A stretch of DNA of 34,832 nucleotides from Eubacterium sp. Lineage in GTDB: Bacteria > Bacillota > Clostridia > Lachnospirales > Lachnospiraceae. Position numbers and translations under genes: made by a program. Below the pieces are notes generated by a model. That model saw only the letters and a program-made list of their open reading frames with translations, ran no database searches and had not been told where the DNA came from. The first letter of the stretch is position 1, and every line of letters begins with the position of its first letter. This document shows, in pieces, positions 1-7,755 of the stretch. The DNA lies in contig JAFRNE010000016.1 of assembly GCA_017430325.1 (NCBI GenBank), positions 1 to 34,832 on the forward strand, given 5' to 3'.

Positions 1-108
1 CTTTTTCGATAACTCATCCGTGATCCACTCGTCTTCAAATGTATTTTTAAAGTAAACCGCAGGATTTGTAACCACTCCCGCATACTCGCCAAATATTATT
101 TTTAACAT
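1..108 (-). CDS. DUF4869-like hypothetical protein, N-terminal part (cut by window edge)
   Basis: Only the first 36 codons lie in the window; the gene continues off the left edge. The visible protein begins MLKIIFGEYAGVVTNPAVYF and continues with a KNTFEDEWI segment. This resembles the start of the small DUF4869 proteins common in clostridia, but the fragment is too short for certainty. The ATG at 106-108 is preceded by AAAGGGA at a normal distance, which supports the start. No function is known for the family. Two perfect inverted repeats lie just upstream and may be operators. Confidence 0.6.
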   Translation of the reverse strand, partial: MLKIIFGEYAGVVTNPAVYFKNTFEDEWITDELSKK

Positions 109-135
109 AACCAGTCCCTTTCGCTTCTCCAATAC

Positions 136-153
136 TTATGTATGAATACATAA
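136..153. promoter_or_regulatory. Inverted repeat, operator candidate 1
   Basis: TTATGTAT-GA-ATACATAA is an 8-bp perfect inverted repeat with a 2-base gap, about 30 bases upstream of the DUF4869-like start codon. A weak minus-strand promoter reading TTGTTG, 17 bases, TATTCA would place its -10 box inside this repeat, so a dimeric regulator could block it. Promoter assignment is tentative. Confidence 0.4.
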
Positions 154-176
154 AAAGCCCTTATTCAACAATCCAT

Positions 177-192
177 TTTATGATATCATAAA
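177..192. promoter_or_regulatory. Perfect 16-bp palindrome, operator candidate 2
   Basis: TTTATGATATCATAAA is a perfect 16-bp palindrome. It shares the TTATG/CATAA arm ends with the repeat at 136-153, and the two centres are 40 bp apart, close to four helical turns. The pair could be two sites for one dimeric regulator. Confidence 0.4.
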
Positions 193-291
193 GCCATAAT
201 ACTTTCAATCCGGCACATCCAATTTTATGTAAACCTCACCCCAAAATCTTTTCAATAAGCAGCTATTTTCACATTTCCCATACCCCACTAC

Positions 292-320
292 AAAACGCCT
301 GTGTTCTCCACAGGCGTTTT
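292..320 (-). terminator. Stem-loop, probable terminator of the kinase/acetyltransferase unit
   Basis: AAAACGCCTGTG and CACAGGCGTTTT form a perfect 12-bp stem with a 5-base loop. It lies about 140 bases beyond the sugar-kinase stop codon on the minus strand. The T-run on that strand is only the four Ts at the stem foot, so it may terminate weakly; a longer T-run lies a few bases off on the plus strand. Confidence 0.55.
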
Positions 321-457
321 AGCTATCTCTTTTTTACTCTTTTTATCCATAAACTTTAGCAACCATAAGGTATTATTCGTAAGTTGAATATCCGTATAAT
401 AAAATCTTATTAGCGAAAACCTTATTTCACAACCTCAGCTACTAGTCTTCCGGCACT

Positions 458-1372
458 TTACGATCCGGAAATAAGATTCCTCACCTCATCAAGCTTTGGT
501 GGATTCAGCGGAAGCGGAAATCTTGAGATTGCAATACCTGAACATGCACTTGCAAAGCGGACAGTCTCCTCATCCGAGAAACCATTAAGCAGTGCATAGA
601 CGCAGCCTGCTTTATACGTATCACCGGCTCCGAGTGTGCTTTTCACCTTTACTTCAAACGGCTTCATCCGGTGGATATCTTCTCCCTTACGGCCGTACAA
701 CATTTCACCGCCGCCCTGTGTCAGGATTGTGAGTCCTTCCGACTCCTCCACCATCAGCTTCATAACTGACTCAGCAGACTGGTCCGGATATTTATCCGCA
801 TAGCATTCCTTTGAAACAACATTTATTGCTGCATGCTTATGGAAATACGAATGATGCATCGAATCTATCGTTACATAAGGTATGCCATGCTGAACACAGA
901 GTTCTGCTGCACGTATGGACTGCTGTCCAAAATACGGATCAACAGCAGCAACCTTACAGTTGATAATATCTTCCTCTCTTGGATCATTCCACCACTGTAT
1001 GCCATTCGAAAAAAGCTTCTGGAAATGCCCCATAGGTGTGCGGATGATTCCCGTGATCACAACATAGTCCATTACTCCTGGTTCATCCGTAAACGTAAGC
1101 GATGACAGATCCACGTTCTTGTCAGCATAGAAATCACGAAGCAGTGGAGCTACCTCCGTACCAATATGTGTACCGTCAACACGGACTGTCACACCTAAAG
1201 AATCCAGTACTGTCGCTGCCGTTCCGGTCTCTCCTCCCGGGAGAAAATACTGTTCCTTGATCTCTGAATATTCATCCGGTCTGAGAAATTCATCATTCAG
1301 CAAAAAGGAATGTGTGCCCAGCACCATTCCGTATAAATATGCATCTACTTTTTTTATATCTTTATTTTCCAT
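458..1372 (-). CDS. PfkB-family carbohydrate kinase
   Basis: Cytoplasmic sugar or nucleoside kinase of the ribokinase/PfkB fold, about 304 residues, usual for the family. Two family signatures are visible: the N-terminal substrate-binding GGETG segment near residues 46-50, and the C-terminal anion-hole motif GAGD near 248-251, whose Asp is the catalytic base. The substrate cannot be told from sequence. Start: an upstream ATG at 1396 has no ribosome binding site, whereas the ATG at 1372 has GGAG nine bases ahead, so I chose 1372. It follows the acetyltransferase gene by a few dozen bases and is probably cotranscribed. Its partner suggests metabolite modification, but no pathway is evident. Confidence 0.85.
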   Translation of the reverse strand: MENKDIKKVDAYLYGMVLGTHSFLLNDEFLRPDEYSEIKEQYFLPGGETGTAATVLDSLGVTVRVDGTHIGTEVAPLLRDFYADKNVDLSSLTFTDEPGVMDYVVITGIIRTPMGHFQKLFSNGIQWWNDPREEDIINCKVAAVDPYFGQQSIRAAELCVQHGIPYVTIDSMHHSYFHKHAAINVVSKECYADKYPDQSAESVMKLMVEESEGLTILTQGGGEMLYGRKGEDIHRMKPFEVKVKSTLGAGDTYKAGCVYALLNGFSDEETVRFASACSGIAISRFPLPLNPPKLDEVRNLISGS

Positions 1373-1419
1373 ATCTTTATTCTCCAAATACCTCATAGAG
1401 TGATAATATAATTCTTAGA

Positions 1420-2178
1420 TCATGATTCTTGTTGTAGTTTATGAGCTTCTGTCTCTACCCATGCAGGTCTGAAACCGCTGCGAAGAGCAACATTCTGAGA
1501 CTGAATATTTGCCGCTGCAGTTCCATAAAATGGAACATCACCCATTTCGATGATCTTATTCTTCAGAAGAGTCACAAGGTAGGAAGCTATTCCCCTTGAA
1601 CGATATTCCGGAAGAACATCTATTCCGATCTGCTGCCAATGCGGTGCATCCTCTGAGCAGCCGGCCATGCCCATGATGTTTTCCCCATCAAGTGCAACGA
1701 CTGCGATCTTGTCAGGTCTTACAGGACATGGTATCGGATAAGATATAGCATTTGGAAATCTTGAATCACCATAGAATGAATTTATTTCATCATTGTAAAG
1801 CCATTTGACCTTCCACCGTTCTTCCACCTTTACATCACAGCATGGAAGAAACATATGATGCGTGGGAGCCATCTGATATCCGTACTTCTTTAACTCTTCA
1901 TTGAGCTTTGTCATATTGTCGAATTCAAAGAGATGGTGTCCCTCAACATCCTTAACCAGTCCGTGCAGGAACTCATGCAGACATTCGTCAGCCATTATAA
2001 CTGCATTTCCACTAAGGATTACCATCTGCAAAAATGGTCTGTCCGGGCTGTATATTCTTCTGCCCTCTTTTATATCAGAGACCGTAACAATATTATCCTT
2101 CGCCACAAGATCTTCCGGAGAACAATTATGCTCTAGTGACAATTGCTGTAATAATCTTTCATAATAATTCTTAAACAT
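1420..2178 (-). CDS. GNAT-family N-acetyltransferase
   Basis: A 252-residue protein with an acetyl-CoA-binding GNAT fold in the C-terminal half. The pyrophosphate loop motif is RSRGIA at about residues 193-198, following the beta strand IGIDVLPEY. The N-terminal ~130 residues resemble the extra domain of two-part GNAT proteins in clostridia, with a CCDVK segment near 113. The acceptor substrate is unknown. The start has AGAGG upstream at good distance. Transcription probably begins at the promoter at 2239-2268, and the sugar kinase gene follows closely, so the two likely form one unit. Confidence 0.85.
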   Translation of the reverse strand: MFKNYYERLLQQLSLEHNCSPEDLVAKDNIVTVSDIKEGRRIYSPDRPFLQMVILSGNAVIMADECLHEFLHGLVKDVEGHHLFEFDNMTKLNEELKKYGYQMAPTHHMFLPCCDVKVEERWKVKWLYNDEINSFYGDSRFPNAISYPIPCPVRPDKIAVVALDGENIMGMAGCSEDAPHWQQIGIDVLPEYRSRGIASYLVTLLKNKIIEMGDVPFYGTAAANIQSQNVALRSGFRPAWVETEAHKLQQES

Positions 2179-2238
2179 TTTTACCTCTTCATCAAAATCA
2201 AATTCTGTTAATGTCTTAATCTTTAGATAATCTGTTTA

Positions 2239-2268
2239 ATAATATCAGACTATATTACACTTATGCAA
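2239..2268 (-). promoter_or_regulatory. Promoter of the acetyltransferase/kinase unit
   Basis: On the minus strand TTGCAT (2263-2268) and TATTAT (2239-2244) are separated by 18 bases, with a TG one base before the -10 box (extended -10). It lies about 60 bases upstream of the acetyltransferase start. Confidence 0.55.
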
Positions 2269-2285
2269 ACTATGTTTTATGATGG

Positions 2286-3611
2286 TTATATATTCAACTC
2301 CAGCATAATGCTCATAAGATCGTCATTTCCCTCGTTTACTATATCCGCGTATATTTCACCATCCATCATATGCATAAGTCTGCGGCAGATATAGAGGCCC
2401 AGACCGCTGCCCTCCTGCTTACCGGTATTTGTACCGCGGTAGAAGCTTTCAAATATATTTGCGAGCTCACGCTTCTCAAGAGTACAGCCGGTGTTCCTGA
2501 TATTTATCATCATCCTTCTGCCATCTTCTTCGTTTACATCAATGGTTATCTTCCTGCCATCGCCATATTTCAGAGCGTTCTCGATGATATTCTGGATAAC
2601 CTCCACCAGTCTGTCCGGATCACCTTTGATAAGCTTATTGTTAAAGCTGCCGATTGAAAAATCAATACCGCGAAGCACCATCTTGTCACGGTAATAATTC
2701 TCAATACTGTCCATAACATCCTTTATATAGATCTCTCCGTTATTAACCTCAAACTCAACAATATCCTCGTTCGAAGCATTCACAATCCTCTTCATGTAAT
2801 CCTCGATCTCAAATACCTTGTCCTGGATATTTTCAGCTGAAGTCTTAACCTTATCGCCGGTATAGAGCCCCTTACTGATAGCCTTTGAATACAGCGATAT
2901 GGTACTGAGAGGAGTCTTGATATCATGAGAAAGCGACATGAGAAGCACCTTCTTATCTCTCTCGAGCTGAAGATTCTTCGTCTTTGTATCCTCAAGCTGT
3001 TCACGGAGCATATTCATACCCCAGGTAAACTTGCCAAAATATTTCTCCTTTGATTCAGGGATATCCTTCACGAGATTACCCTTAGCGATCTCCTCAGGAA
3101 GCTCTGCTATCCTTGAGAAAGGTTTTATTACCTTCTTCTGATAGTAGACAATAACAAATATGCAGATCACAAGTGCGGTGAAAAGTACGCTGTAGGCAAT
3201 GATGAAAACCAGATTCTTACCAGCCTTCATCGAAGTACTTACAGCCCTCTTATAATCGATCCTGTAAAGCACGAGATCTGTTGAAATAAACTCAGATGCT
3301 TCATCCGGATCATTATTCCTGTCATTGACGATCTCATCAATATCCACCTTTGAAGAAGCACTCAGCTTATATACATATTCAAAGCTTTCCGCCTCTCCTC
3401 CGTATTCCTTAGAAAACAAAATAAGCGCCGACAGATCTTCTGCCGCCACACCTTTTTCCTTTTCATATTCTTTTATCAGATGCCTGACTCTGTTCAGCTC
3501 AATATTATGGCTGTTATCCTTTTTATCTTTAAACAAATTGATTATCAGGATATTTACAGCCGCAAATATAACGATGAAGATCAGAACCGCTTTTACGATC
3601 TTTTTACTCAA
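2286..3611 (-). CDS. Sensor histidine kinase
   Basis: Membrane sensor kinase of 441 residues. It has a first membrane helix at about 7-27, an extracytoplasmic domain of roughly 100 residues (30-130), and a second helix at about 134-157. A HAMP-like linker and a HisKA dimerisation segment follow, with the phospho-accepting His229 in SLSHDIKTPL. The HATPase domain has an N box QNIIENALKYG near 340-350 and a G2 box GSGLGLYI at 401-408. The G1 box reads NTGC rather than DxG, common in Firmicute kinases. Start is TTG at 3609-3611, overlapping the regulator stop by eight bases; GGGG lies seven bases ahead. The sizeable sensor domain differs from intramembrane BceS-type kinases. Likely partner is the adjacent response regulator. 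Confidence 0.92.
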   Translation of the reverse strand: MSKKIVKAVLIFIVIFAAVNILIINLFKDKKDNSHNIELNRVRHLIKEYEKEKGVAAEDLSALILFSKEYGGEAESFEYVYKLSASSKVDIDEIVNDRNNDPDEASEFISTDLVLYRIDYKRAVSTSMKAGKNLVFIIAYSVLFTALVICIFVIVYYQKKVIKPFSRIAELPEEIAKGNLVKDIPESKEKYFGKFTWGMNMLREQLEDTKTKNLQLERDKKVLLMSLSHDIKTPLSTISLYSKAISKGLYTGDKVKTSAENIQDKVFEIEDYMKRIVNASNEDIVEFEVNNGEIYIKDVMDSIENYYRDKMVLRGIDFSIGSFNNKLIKGDPDRLVEVIQNIIENALKYGDGRKITIDVNEEDGRRMMINIRNTGCTLEKRELANIFESFYRGTNTGKQEGSGLGLYICRRLMHMMDGEIYADIVNEGNDDLMSIMLELNI

Positions 3612-4266
3612 ATCTATACCCCACTCCCCAGACTGTAAGTATATGCTCCGGATTCTTTAAATCCTTCTCCAGCTTCTCACGGAGCCATTTGATATGAACG
3701 GTAAGCGTCTGTGCTTCGCTTTCACTGTCCGCTCCCCAGATATGACTGAATATCTTCTCCTTGCTGAGAACCTTCCCTTTATTCTCCATCAGATACAGCA
3801 AAAGGGAATACTCGGTTTTGTTAAGCTGCTTCTCAACTTTATCTACAAATACAGTTCTCTTAACCTTGTCGAGCACTATATTTCCGCACTTCAGCTCATC
3901 ATCCGAATAACGTCTCTTCATAATGCCTGCAACCTTAGCCAGAAGGATATCGATATCATAAGGCTTCTCGATATAATCATCCGCACCGAGGATCAGCCCA
4001 TTCAGCTTGTCCTCTTTCGTTACCTTGGCACTGACTATGATTATCGGAACATCCTCCTTCTCGCGGATAGCTCTGCATACTTCAAAACCGTCCATACCCG
4101 GAAGCATGACATCAAGAACAATGACCTTGGCGCCTTCGTCTAAGAAAACCTCCAGACCCTCCTCACCGGTCATTGCATGATATACATCATACCCTTCTGC
4201 AAGAAAGAAATCCTGCAGAAGAGTACCTATTTCTTCGTTGTCTTCTACGATCAAAACGTCGATCAT
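3604..4266 (-). CDS. OmpR/PhoB-family response regulator
   Basis: A 220-residue DNA-binding regulator. The receiver domain shows the acidic pair E8/D9, the phosphorylation site Asp52 in VLDVMLPGMDG, and the conserved KP at 101-102. A winged-helix output domain (about 125-220) ends with the usual VWGVGYRFE. The open frame extends 50 codons upstream, but that part runs through a hairpin array and is not protein-like. The ATG at 4264-4266 has a perfect GGAGG (4274-4278) and begins MIDVLIVEDN, so it is the start. It overlaps the kinase gene and lies downstream of an ABC transporter pair in one operon, so it probably controls that transporter. Confidence 0.95.
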   Translation of the reverse strand: MIDVLIVEDNEEIGTLLQDFFLAEGYDVYHAMTGEEGLEVFLDEGAKVIVLDVMLPGMDGFEVCRAIREKEDVPIIIVSAKVTKEDKLNGLILGADDYIEKPYDIDILLAKVAGIMKRRYSDDELKCGNIVLDKVKRTVFVDKVEKQLNKTEYSLLLYLMENKGKVLSKEKIFSHIWGADSESEAQTLTVHIKWLREKLEKDLKNPEHILTVWGVGYRFE

Positions 4267-4283
4267 TTTTAAACCTCCGAAAA

Positions 4284-4410
4284 CCGCAATCGTGACCTGC
4301 TCCAACATCATGTTCCATGATGTTGCACAGATGCTCCGCATCTGTGGGGTCCGCTTCGCGTCCCGAGTCCTCGCTCTGCTCGGATCACGATTGCTTCGCA
4401 ATCGTGACCT
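4284..4410. repeat. Intercistronic array of stem-loops with a competing third arm
   Basis: About 125 bases between the ABC ATPase stop and the response-regulator ribosome binding site are almost entirely hairpins. Perfect stems are 4303-4325 (10 bp, TTC loop), 4326-4346 (9 bp, TCC loop) and 4385-4407 (10 bp, TTC loop). Imperfect ones are 4347-4364 (TTC loop) and 4363-4383 (5-bp base). The 14-mer CGCAATCGTGACCT occurs at both 4285-4298 and 4397-4410. As a result TCACGATTGC at 4385-4394 can pair locally with 4398-4407, or instead with 4286-4295 to close a multibranched, cloverleaf-like structure. No T-run follows, so it is not a standard terminator. It could set the ratio of transporter to regulator mRNA, or be a repeat element. 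Confidence 0.8.
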
Positions 4411-5189
4411 TACCATCCCAATCCTTCCAGCCAGTTACCAACCTTACGCTCGCGGGCGCGGATATCATTTTCCGTGAATTCCTTACCATCCTCAGCGAGC
4501 TTTCCAAGCTCAAGTTCTCCTTTTATATTACCATCAACTATGTATAAAATTCTACTGCATTTTGCCGCGCTTTTCATGTCATGAGTAACCAGCATGATGG
4601 TCATTCCCTCGCCGTTCAGCTTGGCAAGCATCCTCATAACTTCCTCTGAAGAACTCTGGTTCAGAGCACCTGTCGGTTCGTCTGCGAAGAGTATTTCCGG
4701 GCTGTTGATAAGGCTTCTGCAGATGCAGGCTCTCTGAAGCTGTCCGCCTGAAACCTCAGTGATATCATTATCACCGATCTCGCTTATTTCCATCTTGTGC
4801 ATAAGCTCTCTGGCCTTCTCATCAATCTCGGTTCTGCTCTTGCCGGTATTTGCTTCATAGCCCGGAAGGATGATGTTGTCATAGACCGTGAGATTCTTCA
4901 GCATATTCATCTGCTGGAAGATAAAGCCCATCTTCTTAAGTCTGTAATCAGCCATCTCCTTCTCACTCATATCGGTTATCTCTGTACCGCAGAGCTTTAC
5001 GCTTCCTGCGGTGGCCTTGTCCATTCCTGAAACCGAATAGAGAAGTGTTGATTTACCTGAGCCGGATGGTCCCATGATTGCAACCATCTCACCCTCTTCT
5101 ACTGTGAATGATACATTCTTCAAAATATTTAACTGTCTCTTATTTACTATATATGTTTTGCAAAGATCTTTAACCTCAAGTGCTGCCAT
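4410..5189 (-). CDS. ABC transporter ATP-binding protein (MacB/LolD type)
   Basis: A 259-residue cytoplasmic ATPase. Walker A GPSGSGKST is at 40-48, the Q-loop glutamine at about 92 in FQQMN, signature VSGGQLQR from 147, Walker B ILFADEP at 166-172, and the switch His at about 203 in VTHD. It belongs to the family that pairs with FtsX-type permeases in antimicrobial-peptide efflux, lipoprotein release or envelope-stress modules. Start: an ATG at 5210 exists, but GGAGG stands eight bases before the ATG at 5189, which begins MAALEVKDL as in relatives. The permease gene ends 27 bases upstream. A hairpin array begins two bases after the stop codon. Confidence 0.94.
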   Translation of the reverse strand: MAALEVKDLCKTYIVNKRQLNILKNVSFTVEEGEMVAIMGPSGSGKSTLLYSVSGMDKATAGSVKLCGTEITDMSEKEMADYRLKKMGFIFQQMNMLKNLTVYDNIILPGYEANTGKSRTEIDEKARELMHKMEISEIGDNDITEVSGGQLQRACICRSLINSPEILFADEPTGALNQSSSEEVMRMLAKLNGEGMTIMLVTHDMKSAAKCSRILYIVDGNIKGELELGKLAEDGKEFTENDIRARERKVGNWLEGLGW

Positions 5190-5216
5190 GATATTTTCCT
5201 CCATATTCATCTATAA

Positions 5217-7607
5217 TTACTCAACATTCATACTTCTTACATCTACTCTCTTAACTCTTCTTGATACGAAGAAGCAGGCGAGTATGCTGACGATTACAAG
5301 TACTATTGGGTAGATCACATATACTTCAACCGGCCTGATCATATAATCCACTTCAACCACTCCCATGAACTTAAATACCTGTCCTGATGTTATATCTGTG
5401 AAGATGCCTGATGTAAGCATTCCGATCACAGTTCCTATGATCACCGCCATTGCCATCCTCTTGGTCTGCCAGAACATAAGCTTTCTATTGCTGTAGCCAA
5501 CTGACTTAAGTGATGCGATGCTGCTCTTCTCTCTGATGATGAAGGTCCTCTGCATCAGGATGATAACCATTGTATTTATGAGAAGCACCACCAGGATAAC
5601 AAGGATCTTGTAATCCTGAAGATTATTGATGATACTTCCTATCATGTTCTGAACATATTCACGGAAGGTTGTTACTTCTATCTCTCTTCCAAACTCTTCG
5701 GTGAGAATATCACTCAGCTCCTTAGTTGACGGATCCCCCTTAATGTCCAGTTCGAAGGCAAATACACTTGAAATATACTCCATGGAAATATCAGCGTCCT
5801 CGTGGAATCTGATGCCCTGTCCCATATTGTTCATCGACTGATAGATAGCTGTGATAACATATTCTTCTTCAACGTCACCGTTCATGATATATATCGTATC
5901 ACCAAGACCGGCATCGATCTCACCTGCCGTCTTCTCTGTTATAGCCACTTCATTAGGATATTTAGGTGCCTTTCCTTCTCTATAGGTATAATCTTTAGCC
6001 TTGGTATTTATGCCCTGAACCGATACAGTTGTAGTCTTCTGGTCGCCCTTTCTGATCTTGATCCTGTGCATTGTTTCTACAAATATATTTTCAACCTCAT
6101 AGCCGTTTTCTTCCAGAGTTTCCTTTACCTTATCCATTCCTTCATAGATGTAATTTCTTTCCTTGTAATAAACTGCATTTGCCTGGTATTTATCATCAAC
6201 TATACAGTACTCAGCAGTCTGGAAACCAAACAGCGGGGCAACCTTATCTGATGTAAGTGTATTTACTGTTGTAGCAGGCATGATCATCAGCCACGCGCCG
6301 ACAACACTCGTAAGCATAGGGATGAGGAACTTCTTCCAGCCAACTGTAATATCGTTAAGTGCAAGGAAGGAGGTTGTCTTCATTCTCTTTTTCTTTAATC
6401 TGATGAGTCCTTTCTTCTTGAATCTCTGGCCGTCAGCGCCATTTCTTATGGCATCCATAGGCTTCATCTTCTTAACCTTCTTGGTACTTCTGTACGCTGC
6501 GAAGATTATAAGTAATACCATCAATACTGATGCAAGAAGCATTGCGATGATGCTGTTTGCGCCATTCTTTATCACCATTACATCCATTGATGACTTAACA
6601 AGCATTCCGCTGACAAATATACTTACTATTAAACCTGCTATCGCACCGGCAATTGTAAGGATTGCATATTTTACTATGTACATCCTTCTGATCCTCTTAT
6701 CCTTGATACCGATAGCCTTCATGATTCCGATTTCCTTAAAGGCGTCATTTATTGTAAATATGATCGTAAATCTGAGAATGAGTACTGATATTAAAACAAG
6801 ACCGGCACTGACCAGGAAAAGCAGCAGAGCCATTACTATATTCATTATATAAGCAGTTCTTAAAAGATCTTTTTCTGCTGAAAATGCACAGTCACAGGAT
6901 TCATTATTTAAATCTGTTACCAGCTGCTTTCTATGATCTGTATCTATACCGAACAATCCCGCATATGCAAAGCCCTTACTGTCTGTAATCTTCTGCAGGT
7001 CCCCGGCACTTACCAGAATTCTTCCGTTACCCATCAGCTCGCCGCCAAATACGGCATCCTTGACCATTCCCTTTACCTCAAGCTCAAGCCTGAAGCCTGA
7101 ATCTGTAAAGATTGTAAGTATATCGCCCTTCTTATATTTTCCGGCATTCATAAGGGTATTTCCTACGTAAGCATAACCATCAGGAACAGCCTTTATCTCG
7201 TTATTATCTTCATCGAAGAACTTTGTCATACAGTTATCAGCTGTATTTGCCACTATACTGTTTTTGAATTTAATAGTTTCATTGTTCTTCAAAAGGTCTG
7301 TACCGGTCATCCAGTAGCCCGTATCATATTCATAAGAATTGATGATCCCTTTTTCCTTCTCAGCGTCAAGAACCTCTATAATATGCTTGTCGGCATCGGT
7401 CAGTTTACCATCCATGCTTCCTATGGTGAAAATATTGTAATCGGTAACCTCAGCAACCTTGAAGAAGTTATCCAGACCGTTAATCGTTACCAGAAGCTGG
7501 TTAACGCTGGCTGATATAAAGAGCGTCGCCATAAAAACAAATATAACTATGATTATATTTATGCTCTTCTTTTTTCTAAGATCCTTTTTTAAAACCTTGA
7601 ATAACAT
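5217..7607 (-). CDS. FtsX-like ABC transporter permease
   Basis: A 796-residue membrane protein with two FtsX-type halves. A first membrane helix at about 16-36 is followed by an extracytoplasmic domain of about 215 residues, then three helices (roughly 255-390). After a basic cytoplasmic linker comes another helix near 435-455, a second extracytoplasmic domain of about 200 residues, and three final helices (roughly 670-790). Eight helices with two large external domains fit the MacB/LolC-like duplicated type better than ten-helix BceB permeases. GGAGAGGAAAG precedes the ATG. It is first in a permease-ATPase-regulator-kinase operon, so substrates may be antimicrobial peptides or envelope lipids, but this is not proven. 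Confidence 0.9.
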   Translation of the reverse strand: MLFKVLKKDLRKKKSINIIIVIFVFMATLFISASVNQLLVTINGLDNFFKVAEVTDYNIFTIGSMDGKLTDADKHIIEVLDAEKEKGIINSYEYDTGYWMTGTDLLKNNETIKFKNSIVANTADNCMTKFFDEDNNEIKAVPDGYAYVGNTLMNAGKYKKGDILTIFTDSGFRLELEVKGMVKDAVFGGELMGNGRILVSAGDLQKITDSKGFAYAGLFGIDTDHRKQLVTDLNNESCDCAFSAEKDLLRTAYIMNIVMALLLFLVSAGLVLISVLILRFTIIFTINDAFKEIGIMKAIGIKDKRIRRMYIVKYAILTIAGAIAGLIVSIFVSGMLVKSSMDVMVIKNGANSIIAMLLASVLMVLLIIFAAYRSTKKVKKMKPMDAIRNGADGQRFKKKGLIRLKKKRMKTTSFLALNDITVGWKKFLIPMLTSVVGAWLMIMPATTVNTLTSDKVAPLFGFQTAEYCIVDDKYQANAVYYKERNYIYEGMDKVKETLEENGYEVENIFVETMHRIKIRKGDQKTTTVSVQGINTKAKDYTYREGKAPKYPNEVAITEKTAGEIDAGLGDTIYIMNGDVEEEYVITAIYQSMNNMGQGIRFHEDADISMEYISSVFAFELDIKGDPSTKELSDILTEEFGREIEVTTFREYVQNMIGSIINNLQDYKILVILVVLLINTMVIILMQRTFIIREKSSIASLKSVGYSNRKLMFWQTKRMAMAVIIGTVIGMLTSGIFTDITSGQVFKFMGVVEVDYMIRPVEVYVIYPIVLVIVSILACFFVSRRVKRVDVRSMNVE

Positions 7608-7698
7608 AGCTTTCCTCTCCTCTGATCTATTGTATTTGCATACATTTTTAACTCTGAGGATACTTTACAATACCAATTGTTAAAAAATCCTTAAAACA

Positions 7699-7736
7699 AA
7701 AAACGTGACATAGAGTTAAACTCCAGCCACGTTTTT
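7699..7736 (-). terminator. Intrinsic terminator after the diguanylate cyclase gene
   Basis: AAAAACGTG and CACGTTTTT form a 9-bp outer stem, and GAGT-TAA-ACTC forms a smaller nested hairpin at 7713-7723. On the minus strand a T-rich run follows at once. It lies about 20 bases beyond the cyclase stop codon. Confidence 0.8.
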
Positions 7737-7755
7737 AATTGCGATAAATACTAAT

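Larger units (their letters stand above)
109..457. other. Intergenic region with palindromes and a hairpin
   Basis: This 349-base gap between two minus-strand genes contains no convincing gene. It holds the promoter region of the DUF4869-like gene with two palindromes (136-153 and 177-192), and a strong stem-loop at 292-320. The remainder is AT-rich sequence in which I see nothing further. Confidence 0.6.

Noticed and set aside
3604..4416. Response regulator with a 50-residue N-terminal extension
   Set aside because: The extra codons translate the hairpin array; the GGAGG site clearly serves the internal ATG at 4266.
2286..7607. Bce-type peptide detoxification module
   Set aside because: The permease appears to have two large external domains and about eight helices, and the kinase has a ~100-residue sensor domain. 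Both differ from BceB and BceS.
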